Shown here one piece after another: positions 1 to 5,793 of a stretch of 6,114 nt of DNA. This DNA comes from an uncultured Ruminiclostridium sp. (GTDB lineage: Bacteria; Bacillota; Clostridia; Oscillospirales; Ruminococcaceae). The stretch is taken from assembly GCA_934462775.1 (NCBI GenBank), contig CAKSIR010000133.1:1-6114 (forward strand), read 5' to 3'. The position numbers and the translations under genes were made by a program. A model generated the notes under the pieces. The model had not been told where the DNA came from. It ran no database searches and was given only the letters and a program-made list of their open reading frames with translations. The stretch's first letter is position 1, and each line of letters opens with the position of its first letter.

Positions 1-789
1 AACGGATATTATCTTGCAGGCGGCGATTACTTTGAGGACGACGAGGTTTTTAATGAGCAAATGACGCTGTGGCGCGGGTACAAAGAGAGCAAAAAAAATA
101 CGCAGCTTAAATTCAAGCCAAAATTTCATGATCCGTCAACAAAAGCATGGCAGGAATTCGGAAGCATTGCTGTCATAAACGAAAACGCGGAAAATGGATT
201 AAGAACTCCCGGTATTATTAAGTGGACAAACTTCCTTATAAAAAAGAAAATTATAAGCAGGGACTATTTAATAAATATAAGCACTGCTGCAATAATTTAT
301 AATTTTGCATATCGTGCTTCCCTGCCCGTAATTGATTCAATCAGCGACACTCTTTCGTTTCATTCACAGCTCTTGCTTGACGCCGGAACAGCTTGGAGAA
401 CGAAAATAAATTACGAAATAGGCTGCTGCGCAAAGACAGCCAAGGAAATCAGCAAGCTGAGTATAAACCTCCAAAAAGCGGCGGGCGCAGACGGAGATAA
501 GCTGTCGGGCGATGATGCCAAGGCACAGTTTTACAGCATGATTGACCTGCCGTTCAGAATATGGCTTGAGGAGCTTGATACAGAATCCGACATTGATGAA
601 TATTCGCAGAAAATTGAAACCGAAATAAAGCAGATCTCACTTTCATACGGTCAGGAGCTTGTTTCACAGCTTAATGCAAGCGCAATTTTCGGCAGGAGCA
701 GCAAAACATTAACATCGGTTTCCGCATTCAATATTTTCAATTCAGCAATAAACAAAATTTTCAGCAAAGAAGGTGACAATAATGAGTAA
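1..789 (+). CDS. cse1: Cse1/CasA (Cas8e), Cascade large subunit, C-terminal part only
   Basis: The frame is open from base 1 and ends at TAA 787-789, giving 262 residues. The true start lies upstream of the window. Cse1 is the large subunit of type I-E Cascade: it reads the PAM, helps open target DNA and recruits Cas3. I Cse1 proteins are about 500 residues (E. coli CasA is 502), so roughly the C-terminal half is present. What is seen is a FEDDEVFNEQMTLWR segment near the start of the fragment, resembling the EQ-TLW region of the family, then a long, mostly helical C-terminus rich in Lys, Glu and Ser that fits the four-helix bundle of Cse1. Cse1 diverges strongly in sequence, so the call leans on its position directly before cse2 in a canonical I-E operon. 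The PAM-reading residues could not be assigned. The last codons overlap the cse2 start by 8 nt. Confidence 0.9.
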   Translation, partial: NGYYLAGGDYFEDDEVFNEQMTLWRGYKESKKNTQLKFKPKFHDPSTKAWQEFGSIAVINENAENGLRTPGIIKWTNFLIKKKIISRDYLINISTAAIIYNFAYRASLPVIDSISDTLSFHSQLLLDAGTAWRTKINYEIGCCAKTAKEISKLSINLQKAAGADGDKLSGDDAKAQFYSMIDLPFRIWLEELDTESDIDEYSQKIETEIKQISLSYGQELVSQLNASAIFGRSSKTLTSVSAFNIFNSAINKIFSKEGDNNE

Positions 790-1360
790 AAGCGATCAGG
801 TTTATGCGTATACCGCGTCCAAAATCAAGTATCTGCAAAGTATCGCCGACACAGGTAGCGGAAAGGGATTTTTGGCAGAGCTGAGGCATGGCATCGGAAA
901 AAATCCGGGCGAGCTTCCCTCTTTGTGGTGCATAATCTTTGACGGTATGCCTGAGGAGCTTCTGGGAAAAAGCGGATCGTCATACGCAGAGCAGGCTGTA
1001 TATACCGCCCTTACGCTTTACGCACTGCATCAGCAGGGAAACAGTGAAAGCATGAATCGGTCCGATATTTCAATCGGCAAAGCGGCATACCACATCGCCA
1101 AAAACGAGGACGACGAGCAAAGGATTATAAACCGTCTGAATCTTGTTGTAACCGCCGTATCGGCAGACGATGCTTCACGTCAGCTCAGAGGGCTTGTTCA
1201 GCTGCTAAAAAGCGAAAGCGTCCCTCTCGACTATGCGCTGCTTGCAAAACAGCTTTACCTTTTCAATTACCCTGACAGCGCCGCAGAAATAAAGCTTTCC
1301 TGGGGCAGAGATTTCTACTATGAAAAATTTAACAAATTCAAATCAAAGGAGAGTAACTAA
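782..1360 (+). CDS. cse2: Cse2/CasB, Cascade small subunit
   Basis: Encodes 192 residues, a usual length for Cse2 (E. coli CasB is about 160, many Gram-positive forms 180-220). Cse2 is an all-helical protein present as a dimer in the belly of Cascade, where it stabilises the crRNA-target hybrid and the displaced strand. Family signatures seen are LRHGIGKNPGELP (residues 34-46), an arginine/leucine-rich helix with NRLNLVV and RQLRGLVQLL (118-142), PLDYALLAKQL (148-158) and the C-terminal WGRDFYY (174-180), which matches the W-RDFY ending of the family. ATG 782 is chosen because an AAGGTGA Shine-Dalgarno at 770-776 lies just upstream. An in-frame GTG at 773 sits inside that ribosome binding site and is unlikely to be used. 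The gene overlaps the cse1 stop by 8 nt, which suggests translational coupling. Confidence 0.93.
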   Translation: MSKSDQVYAYTASKIKYLQSIADTGSGKGFLAELRHGIGKNPGELPSLWCIIFDGMPEELLGKSGSSYAEQAVYTALTLYALHQQGNSESMNRSDISIGKAAYHIAKNEDDEQRIINRLNLVVTAVSADDASRQLRGLVQLLKSESVPLDYALLAKQLYLFNYPDSAAEIKLSWGRDFYYEKFNKFKSKESN

Positions 1361-1361
1361 A

Positions 1362-2420
1362 ATGAGCGACAAAAGATTATACGTTGATTTCCATGTAATT
1401 CAGACAGTTCCGCCGTCATGCGTAAACCGTGACGATACGGGCAGACCCAAAACCGCAGTTTACGGCGGCGCAAACCGCGCAAGAGTTTCCAGCCAGTCCT
1501 GGAAGCACGCTATGAGAATAATGTTCAAAACGCTTTTTGCAGAAAACAACGGCTTCAGAACACTTCGCGCCGCTGACATTGTCGCAGAAAAAATCAAGGC
1601 TCTTGACGTAAGCATAAGCGATGAGAACGCTGCCAAAAAAGCTGCCGCCGCCATCAAAAACGCAGGTATAAGCATTAACGAAAAGAAAGGCAACAAGACA
1701 GGCGCGCTTTTCTTCATAAGTGCCGTACAGGCTGAAAAGCTTGCCGAGCTTGCCGTAAACGGAGAAAGCGACAAGGCGCTGTACAAGCAGGCGCTAAAGG
1801 ATTCTCCGTCTGTTGATATTGCGCTTTTCGGAAGAATGGTTGCCGATTCGGCAGACCTTAACGTTGACGCCTGCTCACAGGTTGCTCACAGCATTTCAAC
1901 CCATGCTGTGCAGAACGAGTACGACTACTTCACAGCCGTTGACGATTATCAGAATGAAGATGAAGCAGGCGCGGGACATCTGGGAACAATGGAATTCAAC
2001 TCATCAACTCTTTACAGATATGCAACCATAAACGCAGCCGACCTCAGGGCAACCATTGGCGACGATACTCCCGAAGCGATAAAAGGATTCGCAGAAGCGT
2101 TTATTCGCTCAATGCCTACTGGCAAGCAAAATTCTTACGCAAACAGAACATTCCCGGATCTTGTTTATGTAACAATCAGAAACGACCAGCCTGTAAACCT
2201 TGCGGGAGCGTTTGAAAAGCCGATTGCAGGCAGCGACGGATATTCAGCGAAGTCGATAGACGCATTGTTCGGCTATGCCGCAAAAATTTACGACAACTAT
2301 TCAGGCACGCCCGAAAAGAGCTTTGTGCTGGGCGCTGAGTCGGTTGACGGCGCTGAAAAGGTAAATCTTAACGAGCTTTTAGAAAAGCTTTCCGCTTATT
2401 TCAAAAACGAGGTGGTATAA
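1362..2420 (+). CDS. cas7: Cas7e (Cse4/CasC), Cascade backbone subunit
   Basis: Encodes 352 residues, close to E. coli CasC (363). Cas7e is the RRM-fold backbone protein; six copies polymerise along the crRNA spacer in type I-E Cascade. The sequence shows the hallmark N-terminus HVIQTVPPSCVNRDD (11-25), GGANRARVSSQSWKHAMR (35-52, compare E. coli GGKRRVRISSQSLKRAMR), the DIALFGRMVAD region (152-162), AHSISTHAVQNEYDYFTAVDD (175-195), GAGHLGTMEFNSSTLYRYA (203-221) and MPTGKQNSYANRT (251-263). Start ATG 1362 is chosen because AAAGGAG at 1346-1352 is well placed and because the N-terminus then aligns with the family. An in-frame ATG at 1320 would add 14 residues that overlap the end of cse2, and it lacks a site. 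The start lies 1 nt after the cse2 stop; the stop overlaps the cas5e ATG by 1 nt. Confidence 0.97.
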   Translation: MSDKRLYVDFHVIQTVPPSCVNRDDTGRPKTAVYGGANRARVSSQSWKHAMRIMFKTLFAENNGFRTLRAADIVAEKIKALDVSISDENAAKKAAAAIKNAGISINEKKGNKTGALFFISAVQAEKLAELAVNGESDKALYKQALKDSPSVDIALFGRMVADSADLNVDACSQVAHSISTHAVQNEYDYFTAVDDYQNEDEAGAGHLGTMEFNSSTLYRYATINAADLRATIGDDTPEAIKGFAEAFIRSMPTGKQNSYANRTFPDLVYVTIRNDQPVNLAGAFEKPIAGSDGYSAKSIDALFGYAAKIYDNYSGTPEKSFVLGAESVDGAEKVNLNELLEKLSAYFKNEVV

Positions 2421-3100
2421 TGCCTACACTTCTGCTGCGACTTGCTGCGCCGCTGCAATCCTGGGGCGTCGAATCTAAGTTTGATGTTCGCAGAACCCTC
2501 GGTTATCCCACCAAAAGCGGCGTAGTCGGCCTGATAGCCTCCGCTATGGGGCGCTCCAGATATGATTCCGTTGACGACCTGAATCAGCTAAAATTCGGGA
2601 TAAGAATCGACCGCGAGGGCGAACTCGTAAGGGATTTTCACACAGCAAGCGATAACGACAAAAACAAGTATATAACCAACCGTTTTTACCTTTCCGACGC
2701 AATTTTTCTTGTCGGATTGGAAAGCGATAACGAGCAGCTGCTTACAGACATTGAACGAGCACTTTCAAATCCCGCATATCCTCTGTTTTTAGGAAGACGC
2801 TCCTGCCCGCCCACGCTGCCAATTGTACAGGGATTACGCGGCGCAGACCTGATTTCCGCATTAAAAAAAGAGGAGTGGCTTCTTGAGGAGTGGCGGCGCA
2901 GAAAAATCCTCAACCCATCAGAGTATAAGCTGCGCATAATCGCTGACAGCAGCGACGGCGCTCCCGTCCGCGACCTTGCGGTATCGTTCAGCCCCATTCA
3001 CAGGAGGTTTGCTTTCCGCAGAGTCAGCGATTGCGGCTATGTTGATATGCAGGAGGAAGCAGCCTCTGCCCAACACGACCCTATGACCGAATTGAGGTGA
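2420..3100 (+). CDS. cas5: Cas5e (CasD), Cascade crRNA 5'-handle subunit
   Basis: Encodes 226 residues, normal for Cas5e (E. coli CasD is 224). Cas5e caps the crRNA 5' handle and contacts Cse1 and the terminal Cas7. In type I-E it is non-catalytic; crRNA cleavage belongs to Cas6e. Signatures seen are LLRLAAPLQSWG (5-16), the conserved Cas5 N-terminal motif; PTKSGVVGLIASAMGRSR (30-47); RDFHT (71-75), matching the family DFHT; YLSDAIFLVGLE (90-101); and PLFLGRRSCPP (121-131). The start ATG shares one base with the cas7 stop (TAATG) and is served by GAGGTGG at 2409-2415, inside the end of cas7, so coupled translation is likely. The tail after about residue 205 is hydrophilic and poorly conserved. 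The identification is secure from sequence and position. Confidence 0.96.
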   Translation: MPTLLLRLAAPLQSWGVESKFDVRRTLGYPTKSGVVGLIASAMGRSRYDSVDDLNQLKFGIRIDREGELVRDFHTASDNDKNKYITNRFYLSDAIFLVGLESDNEQLLTDIERALSNPAYPLFLGRRSCPPTLPIVQGLRGADLISALKKEEWLLEEWRRRKILNPSEYKLRIIADSSDGAPVRDLAVSFSPIHRRFAFRRVSDCGYVDMQEEAASAQHDPMTELR

Positions 3101-3104
3101 AAAA

Positions 3105-3725
3105 ATGTATTTATCAAGAGTAGAGCTTGACCTGAACAATCGCAGCACGCTTAAAGCCCTTGGCTCACAGTCAATAATCCACGGTGCAGTCGAAAGCTCC
3201 TTCAGCGGAGAACGAAAGCGCAGCCTTTGGCGTATCGACAAGCTTGGCGGCAAGCTGTATCTGCTGATTTTAAGCGAGGATAAGCCTTGCCTTTCATCAA
3301 TTTCATCACAGTTCGGAAGCAGCGATTCAGACTCGGAAACACGAAATTACGAACCCCTGCTCAGCCGAGTAAGGCTTGGCGGAAAGTGGCGGTTCCGCCT
3401 TACTGCCAATCCCACAAAATCGGTTTCATCAAATGGCGGACGCGGAAAGGTTCATGCAATTACCATTGTCGACCTGCAAAAACAATGGCTTGCCGAAAAG
3501 TCGGGAAAATACGGTTTTAGGCTTGAAGCCGATTCGTTTGATGTTGTGGAAAACAAGTGGTGCAAATTCAGAAAAAAAGACGGCAGCATGGTTTCCCTGC
3601 TTTCGGTATCCTTTGAAGGGGTTCTTGAAATAACCGACGAGGAGCTTTTTAAAGCGGCGCTGACTAACGGTATCGGACGCGGAAAAGCCTATGGCATGGG
3701 TCTGCTGACCATAATCAGAACCTAA
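3105..3725 (+). CDS. cas6: Cas6e (CasE/Cse3), CRISPR RNA endoribonuclease
   Basis: Encodes 206 residues, matching the E. coli (199) and Thermus (about 211) enzymes. Cas6e cuts pre-crRNA at the 3' base of the repeat hairpin and stays bound as a Cascade subunit. The sequence begins MYLSRVELDL like E. coli MYLSKVII. His26 (IIHGAVESSF) sits where the catalytic histidine of this family is found. RFRLTANPTKSV (96-107) matches the E. coli FRLRANPIKT region; SFEGVLEIT (169-177) and the glycine-rich C-terminal loop NGIGRGKAYGMGLL (188-201) are also diagnostic. The start has a strong GAGGTGA at 3094-3100 that overlaps the cas5e stop, 4 nt after which the ATG follows. Expected cleavage in the repeat at 5570-5597 would fall after G5590 and leave a handle starting GTGATCCC. 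Confidence 0.96.
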   Translation: MYLSRVELDLNNRSTLKALGSQSIIHGAVESSFSGERKRSLWRIDKLGGKLYLLILSEDKPCLSSISSQFGSSDSDSETRNYEPLLSRVRLGGKWRFRLTANPTKSVSSNGGRGKVHAITIVDLQKQWLAEKSGKYGFRLEADSFDVVENKWCKFRKKDGSMVSLLSVSFEGVLEITDEELFKAALTNGIGRGKAYGMGLLTIIRT

Positions 3726-3726
3726 C

Positions 3727-4653
3727 ATGACGAATGAAATACCAGGAATGGTAAAGCCTGAAATTCAGGCTTTACCGCAAATTGCCGACAGAATTACCTT
3801 TCTGTATCTCGAGCGCTGCAAAATCAACCGACAGGACAGCGCCATTACCGTGTTTGACGAAAACGGAGTGACAAACATTCCGTCAGGCACTATTTCCGTA
3901 CTTCTTCTCGGTCCCGGAACAGACGTTTCACACCGTGCGATGGAGCTTATAGGAGATTCGGGAATCAGTATATGCTGGGTCGGTGAGCATGGGGTGCGAT
4001 ACTATGCAGGAGGCAGACCCCTTACGCACAGCTCACGGCTGATCCAAAAACAAGCCGAGCTTGTTTCAAACCAGCGAAAGCACCTTGAAGTTGTCAGAAA
4101 AATGTATATTATGCGTTTTCCCGACGAAGATGTATCATCTCTTACACTTCAGCAGCTGAGAGGACGCGAGGGCAGCCGAATCAGAAAAGTTTACCGGCAG
4201 GAATCCGAAAAGTGGAACGTACCATGGAACGGGCGAGAATACCGCCCTGATGATTTTTCATCATCGGACGCTGTCAATCAGGCTCTTTCGGCAGGTCATG
4301 CCTGCCTGTACGGACTTGCTCATGCCGTTATATGCTCGATAGGCTGCTCGCCTGCTCTCGGCTTTGTTCATATAGGCCATGAATGCTCTTTTGTGTATGA
4401 CATTGCCGACCTTTATAAAGCAGAAATCACTATCCCTGCTGCATTTGAGATAGCGTCTGCCGAAACTGATGACATTCCGCGGGCAGTAAGGCACAAGGTG
4501 AGGGACGAAATGGTAAAAGCGCATATTCTTGAACGAATGGTAGCGGATATAAAATACCTTCTTGCACCCGAAGAAATTACAGGAGATGAAAAAATAATGT
4601 ACCTGTGGGATAATAAAGAAAATGCTGTCGATTACGGCAAGCAGTACAGATAA
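3727..4653 (+). CDS. cas1: Cas1 (type I-E), spacer integrase
   Basis: Encodes 308 residues (E. coli Cas1 is 305). Cas1 is the metal-dependent integrase that, with Cas2, inserts new spacers at the leader end of the array. The metal-binding residues are intact: Glu148 (LRGREGSRIR), His215 (GFVHIGH), Asp225 and Asp228 (VYDIAD), equivalent to E. coli E141, H208, D218 and D221. Other I-E signatures are RITFLYLERCKINRQDSAI (22-40), LLLGPGTDVSHRA (59-71), WVGEHGVRYYAGGRPL (84-99) and WNGREYRPDD (167-176). The start follows the cas6 stop by 1 nt and has no visible Shine-Dalgarno, so translation probably relies on coupling. ATG 3748 is an in-frame alternative but its AGGA abuts it directly. A perfect 13-nt-arm inverted repeat lies in codons 8-17. 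Confidence 0.97.
   Translation: MTNEIPGMVKPEIQALPQIADRITFLYLERCKINRQDSAITVFDENGVTNIPSGTISVLLLGPGTDVSHRAMELIGDSGISICWVGEHGVRYYAGGRPLTHSSRLIQKQAELVSNQRKHLEVVRKMYIMRFPDEDVSSLTLQQLRGREGSRIRKVYRQESEKWNVPWNGREYRPDDFSSSDAVNQALSAGHACLYGLAHAVICSIGCSPALGFVHIGHECSFVYDIADLYKAEITIPAAFEIASAETDDIPRAVRHKVRDEMVKAHILERMVADIKYLLAPEEITGDEKIMYLWDNKENAVDYGKQYR
3750..3776 (+). repeat. Perfect inverted repeat / hairpin at start of cas1
   Basis: GGTAAAGCCTGAA (3750-3762) and TTCAGGCTTTACC (3764-3776) are exact reverse complements around a single central A. In RNA this would form a stem of about 10-11 bp with a short AU-rich loop, beginning 24 nt into the cas1 reading frame. No T-tract follows, so it is not a simple intrinsic terminator. 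It lies just after the boundary between the Cascade genes and the adaptation genes. A role as an RNA processing or translation-damping element, or as a DNA palindrome bound by a protein, is inference. Confidence 0.8.
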
Positions 4654-4658
4654 GTAAT

Positions 4659-5525
4659 ATGATGGTTGTAATTGCGCTGAGCTGCTGCCCTCCAAAGCTT
4701 AGGGGCGACTTATCAAGATGGATGATAGAAATTGATACAGGCGTTTATGTTGGCAATCTTAACCCAAGAATACGAGATGGAATATGGGACAGAATCTGCA
4801 AAAACATCGGCAACGGTCATGCATCAATGTCGTTCAGCTCAAACAATGAGCAAAAGCTTGATTTCAGAATATACAATACAGACTGGCAGCCAACCGACTA
4901 CGACGGAATAAAGCTTATCAAGCGTATTATTCCGGCAAATGACGATCAAAAATACAAAATGCGCTCAAAAGCCGTGACAAACCATATAAACAGTTTATCG
5001 CAGTCAAACAGAAAATCCTCTGACAGCCCCGACAGCTATGTCGTAATAGACATAGAAACCACCGGTGTTGAAGAAAATGACTTGATAATTGAAATAGGCG
5101 CACTGCGCGTACAAAACAGCGAAGCGGTAGAATACTTCTCCACGCTTGTCAATTGCGGCAGTCAAATTCCCAAAGAAATCACTAAACTTACAGGCATTTC
5201 AAGCGAGGATATTCTGTCAAAAGGAGTTCCCGTTGAAAACGCACTGCGACAGTTCATCTCATTCATCGGCGAAAGCACTCTTGTCGGACACAATATCAGA
5301 TTTGACATTGATTTTCTGCAAAGCGCGTGCCAAAAAACGGGATTATCCGTAATCGCCAACAAAACGCTAGACACAATGCGCATTTCAAGAAAAAAGCTTG
5401 ACTTAAGCAATTATAGTCTGTCCACCGTATCAGAGCATTTCGGCATTGAACGCGCCCAGCTCCATCGTGCAGTCAAGGACTGCGAAACTACATTCAAAGT
5501 TTTTGAAAAGTTAAAGGAAATATAA
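4659..5525 (+). CDS. cas2: Cas2e fused to DnaQ-like (DEDDh) exonuclease
   Basis: Encodes 288 residues, about three times a lone Cas2e. Residues 1 to about 95 are Cas2e: PPKLRGDLSRWMIEIDTGVYVG (11-32, with the LRG-L--W--E---GVYVG pattern of E. coli Cas2), NPRIRDGIWDRI (35-46) and NNEQKLDFRIYNTDW (62-76). A hydrophilic linker (about 97-125) leads to an exonuclease domain (126-288) with the DEDDh residues intact: Asp131 and Glu133 (DIETTG), Asp216 (HNIRFD), His269 and Asp274 (HRAVKD). Cas2 bridges two Cas1 dimers; in related fusions, such as S. thermophilus CRISPR4, the DnaQ domain is known to trim prespacer 3' ends and aid integration. The start follows the cas1 stop by 5 nt, with no Shine-Dalgarno; ATG 4662 is an equivalent alternative. 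Because the active site is complete, trimming by a separate host DnaQ may be unnecessary. Confidence 0.95.
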   Translation: MMVVIALSCCPPKLRGDLSRWMIEIDTGVYVGNLNPRIRDGIWDRICKNIGNGHASMSFSSNNEQKLDFRIYNTDWQPTDYDGIKLIKRIIPANDDQKYKMRSKAVTNHINSLSQSNRKSSDSPDSYVVIDIETTGVEENDLIIEIGALRVQNSEAVEYFSTLVNCGSQIPKEITKLTGISSEDILSKGVPVENALRQFISFIGESTLVGHNIRFDIDFLQSACQKTGLSVIANKTLDTMRISRKKLDLSNYSLSTVSEHFGIERAQLHRAVKDCETTFKVFEKLKEI

Positions 5526-5566
5526 GCGGTTTCTTGCGAAAAACCGCTTTATAAAGCTATTTTTTT
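5524..5566 (+). terminator. Hairpin after cas2, possible operon terminator
   Basis: AAGCGGTTT (5524-5532) and AAACCGCTT (5541-5549) pair perfectly around the 8-nt loop CTTGCGAA, starting within the cas2 stop codon. A run of seven T follows at 5560-5566, but 10 nt after the stem, which is farther than in a standard intrinsic terminator. It may therefore terminate only partly, or serve as the 3'-end or processing structure of the cas mRNA just before the array. Confidence 0.6.
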
Positions 5567-5569
5567 AGT
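5526..5569 (+). promoter_or_regulatory. Short CRISPR leader-like region
   Basis: Only 44 nt separate the cas2 stop from the CRISPR repeat, and most of this is the hairpin plus an AT-rich stretch (5550-5567). Cas1-Cas2 integrate at the leader-repeat junction, so bases just before 5570 should carry the leader anchor if the array began here. A weak -10-like TATAAA occurs at 5550-5555 without a convincing -35 element. The leader role is inferred from position alone; part of the leader may lie inside the end of cas2. Confidence 0.4.
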
Positions 5570-5597
5570 CTTTTCCCCGCATACGCGGGGGTGATCC
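5570..5597 (+). CRISPR. Single type I-E CRISPR repeat (array truncated)
   Basis: A 28-nt unit with the I-E layout: CTTTT, then stem arms CCCCGC (5575-5580) and GCGGGG (5585-5590) around ATAC, then GTGATCC. Compared from memory with the S. thermophilus CRISPR4 I-E repeat it differs only at repeat positions 1, 6 and 13. Cas6e should cut after G5590, giving the 8-nt handle GTGATCCC (5591-5598). It lies in the expected place and orientation after cas2. No second copy occurs 60-62 nt further on or anywhere else in the window, on either strand. The first spacer, if one remains, would be about 5598-5630. Confidence 0.85.
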
Positions 5598-5630
5598 CTC
5601 TGCGGCAATGGCGGCAATCCGCAAAGCGTA
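5598..5630 (+). other. Candidate first CRISPR spacer / phage junction
   Basis: These 33 bases follow the repeat where spacer 1 should be. They are also in frame with, and continuous into, the phage-like gene that follows, with no repeat at the far end. This is what would be seen if the spacer is identical to a protospacer in that phage and the sequence passes from array to phage here. Whether it is a spacer cannot be settled from the window alone. Confidence 0.45.
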
Positions 5631-5790
5631 TGACGATATATACGCAACCTTTACCTTTTATCGTGGGACCGTACTGCAAACCAAAACGATGAAAATAAGC
5701 GCCGTTAAGGAAAACACACCTATATATCTGAGCGGCAACCGAAGCAAGGTTTACTATGCGGGTGTCACGCTCACAGCGGAGGAGAGATAA
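5599..5790 (+). CDS. 5'-truncated phage-like gene of unknown function
   Basis: The frame is open from the end of the CRISPR repeat to TAA 5788-5790, giving 63 residues from Ser (TCT 5599). The first ATG is 5608 but has no Shine-Dalgarno; the bases before it are repeat and spacer-position sequence. The gene therefore looks like the 3' end of a longer one cut at the junction. The C-terminus (KISAVKENTPIYLSGNRSKVYYAGVTLTAEER) is hydrophilic with likely beta strands; I do not recognise a specific family. Its stop lies 3 nt before the next gene, which I read as a phage tail-type protein, so it probably belongs to the same structural operon. There is no link to CRISPR function other than possibly being the protospacer gene. 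Confidence 0.55.
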   Translation, partial: SAAMAAIRKAYDDIYATFTFYRGTVLQTKTMKISAVKENTPIYLSGNRSKVYYAGVTLTAEER

Positions 5791-5793
5791 GCC

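Noticed and set aside
773..781. GTG start for cse2
   Set aside because: It lies inside the Shine-Dalgarno that serves ATG 782.
1320..1361. In-frame upstream ATG that would lengthen Cas7e by 14 residues
   Set aside because: It overlaps cse2, has no ribosome binding site and adds residues absent from the family; ATG 1362 has a good AAAGGAG.
1460..1786. Open frame on the minus strand inside cas7
   Set aside because: Antisense shadow of a securely identified gene; composition is typical of such shadows and there is no ribosome binding context.
2686..3253. Two overlapping minus-strand open frames across cas5-cas6
   Set aside because: Antisense shadows of conserved genes with no recognisable domains.
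3241..3256. Small hairpin AGCTTG-GCGG-CAAGCT inside cas6
   Set aside because: A 6-bp stem in coding sequence is expected by chance.
4290..4306. Hairpin GGCAGG-TCATG-CCTGCC inside cas1
   Set aside because: Short stem, no T-tract, mid-gene; likely chance.
4261..4695. Minus-strand open frame of 144 codons opposite cas1
   Set aside because: The opposite strand encodes the Cas1 active site; no recognisable family in the antisense product.
5602..5619. Tandem 9-nt near-duplicate (GCGGCAATG, GCGGCAATC) just after the junction
   Set aside because: Encodes Ala-Ala-Met/Ala-Ala-Ile in frame and is too short to suggest more than chance or a small slippage.
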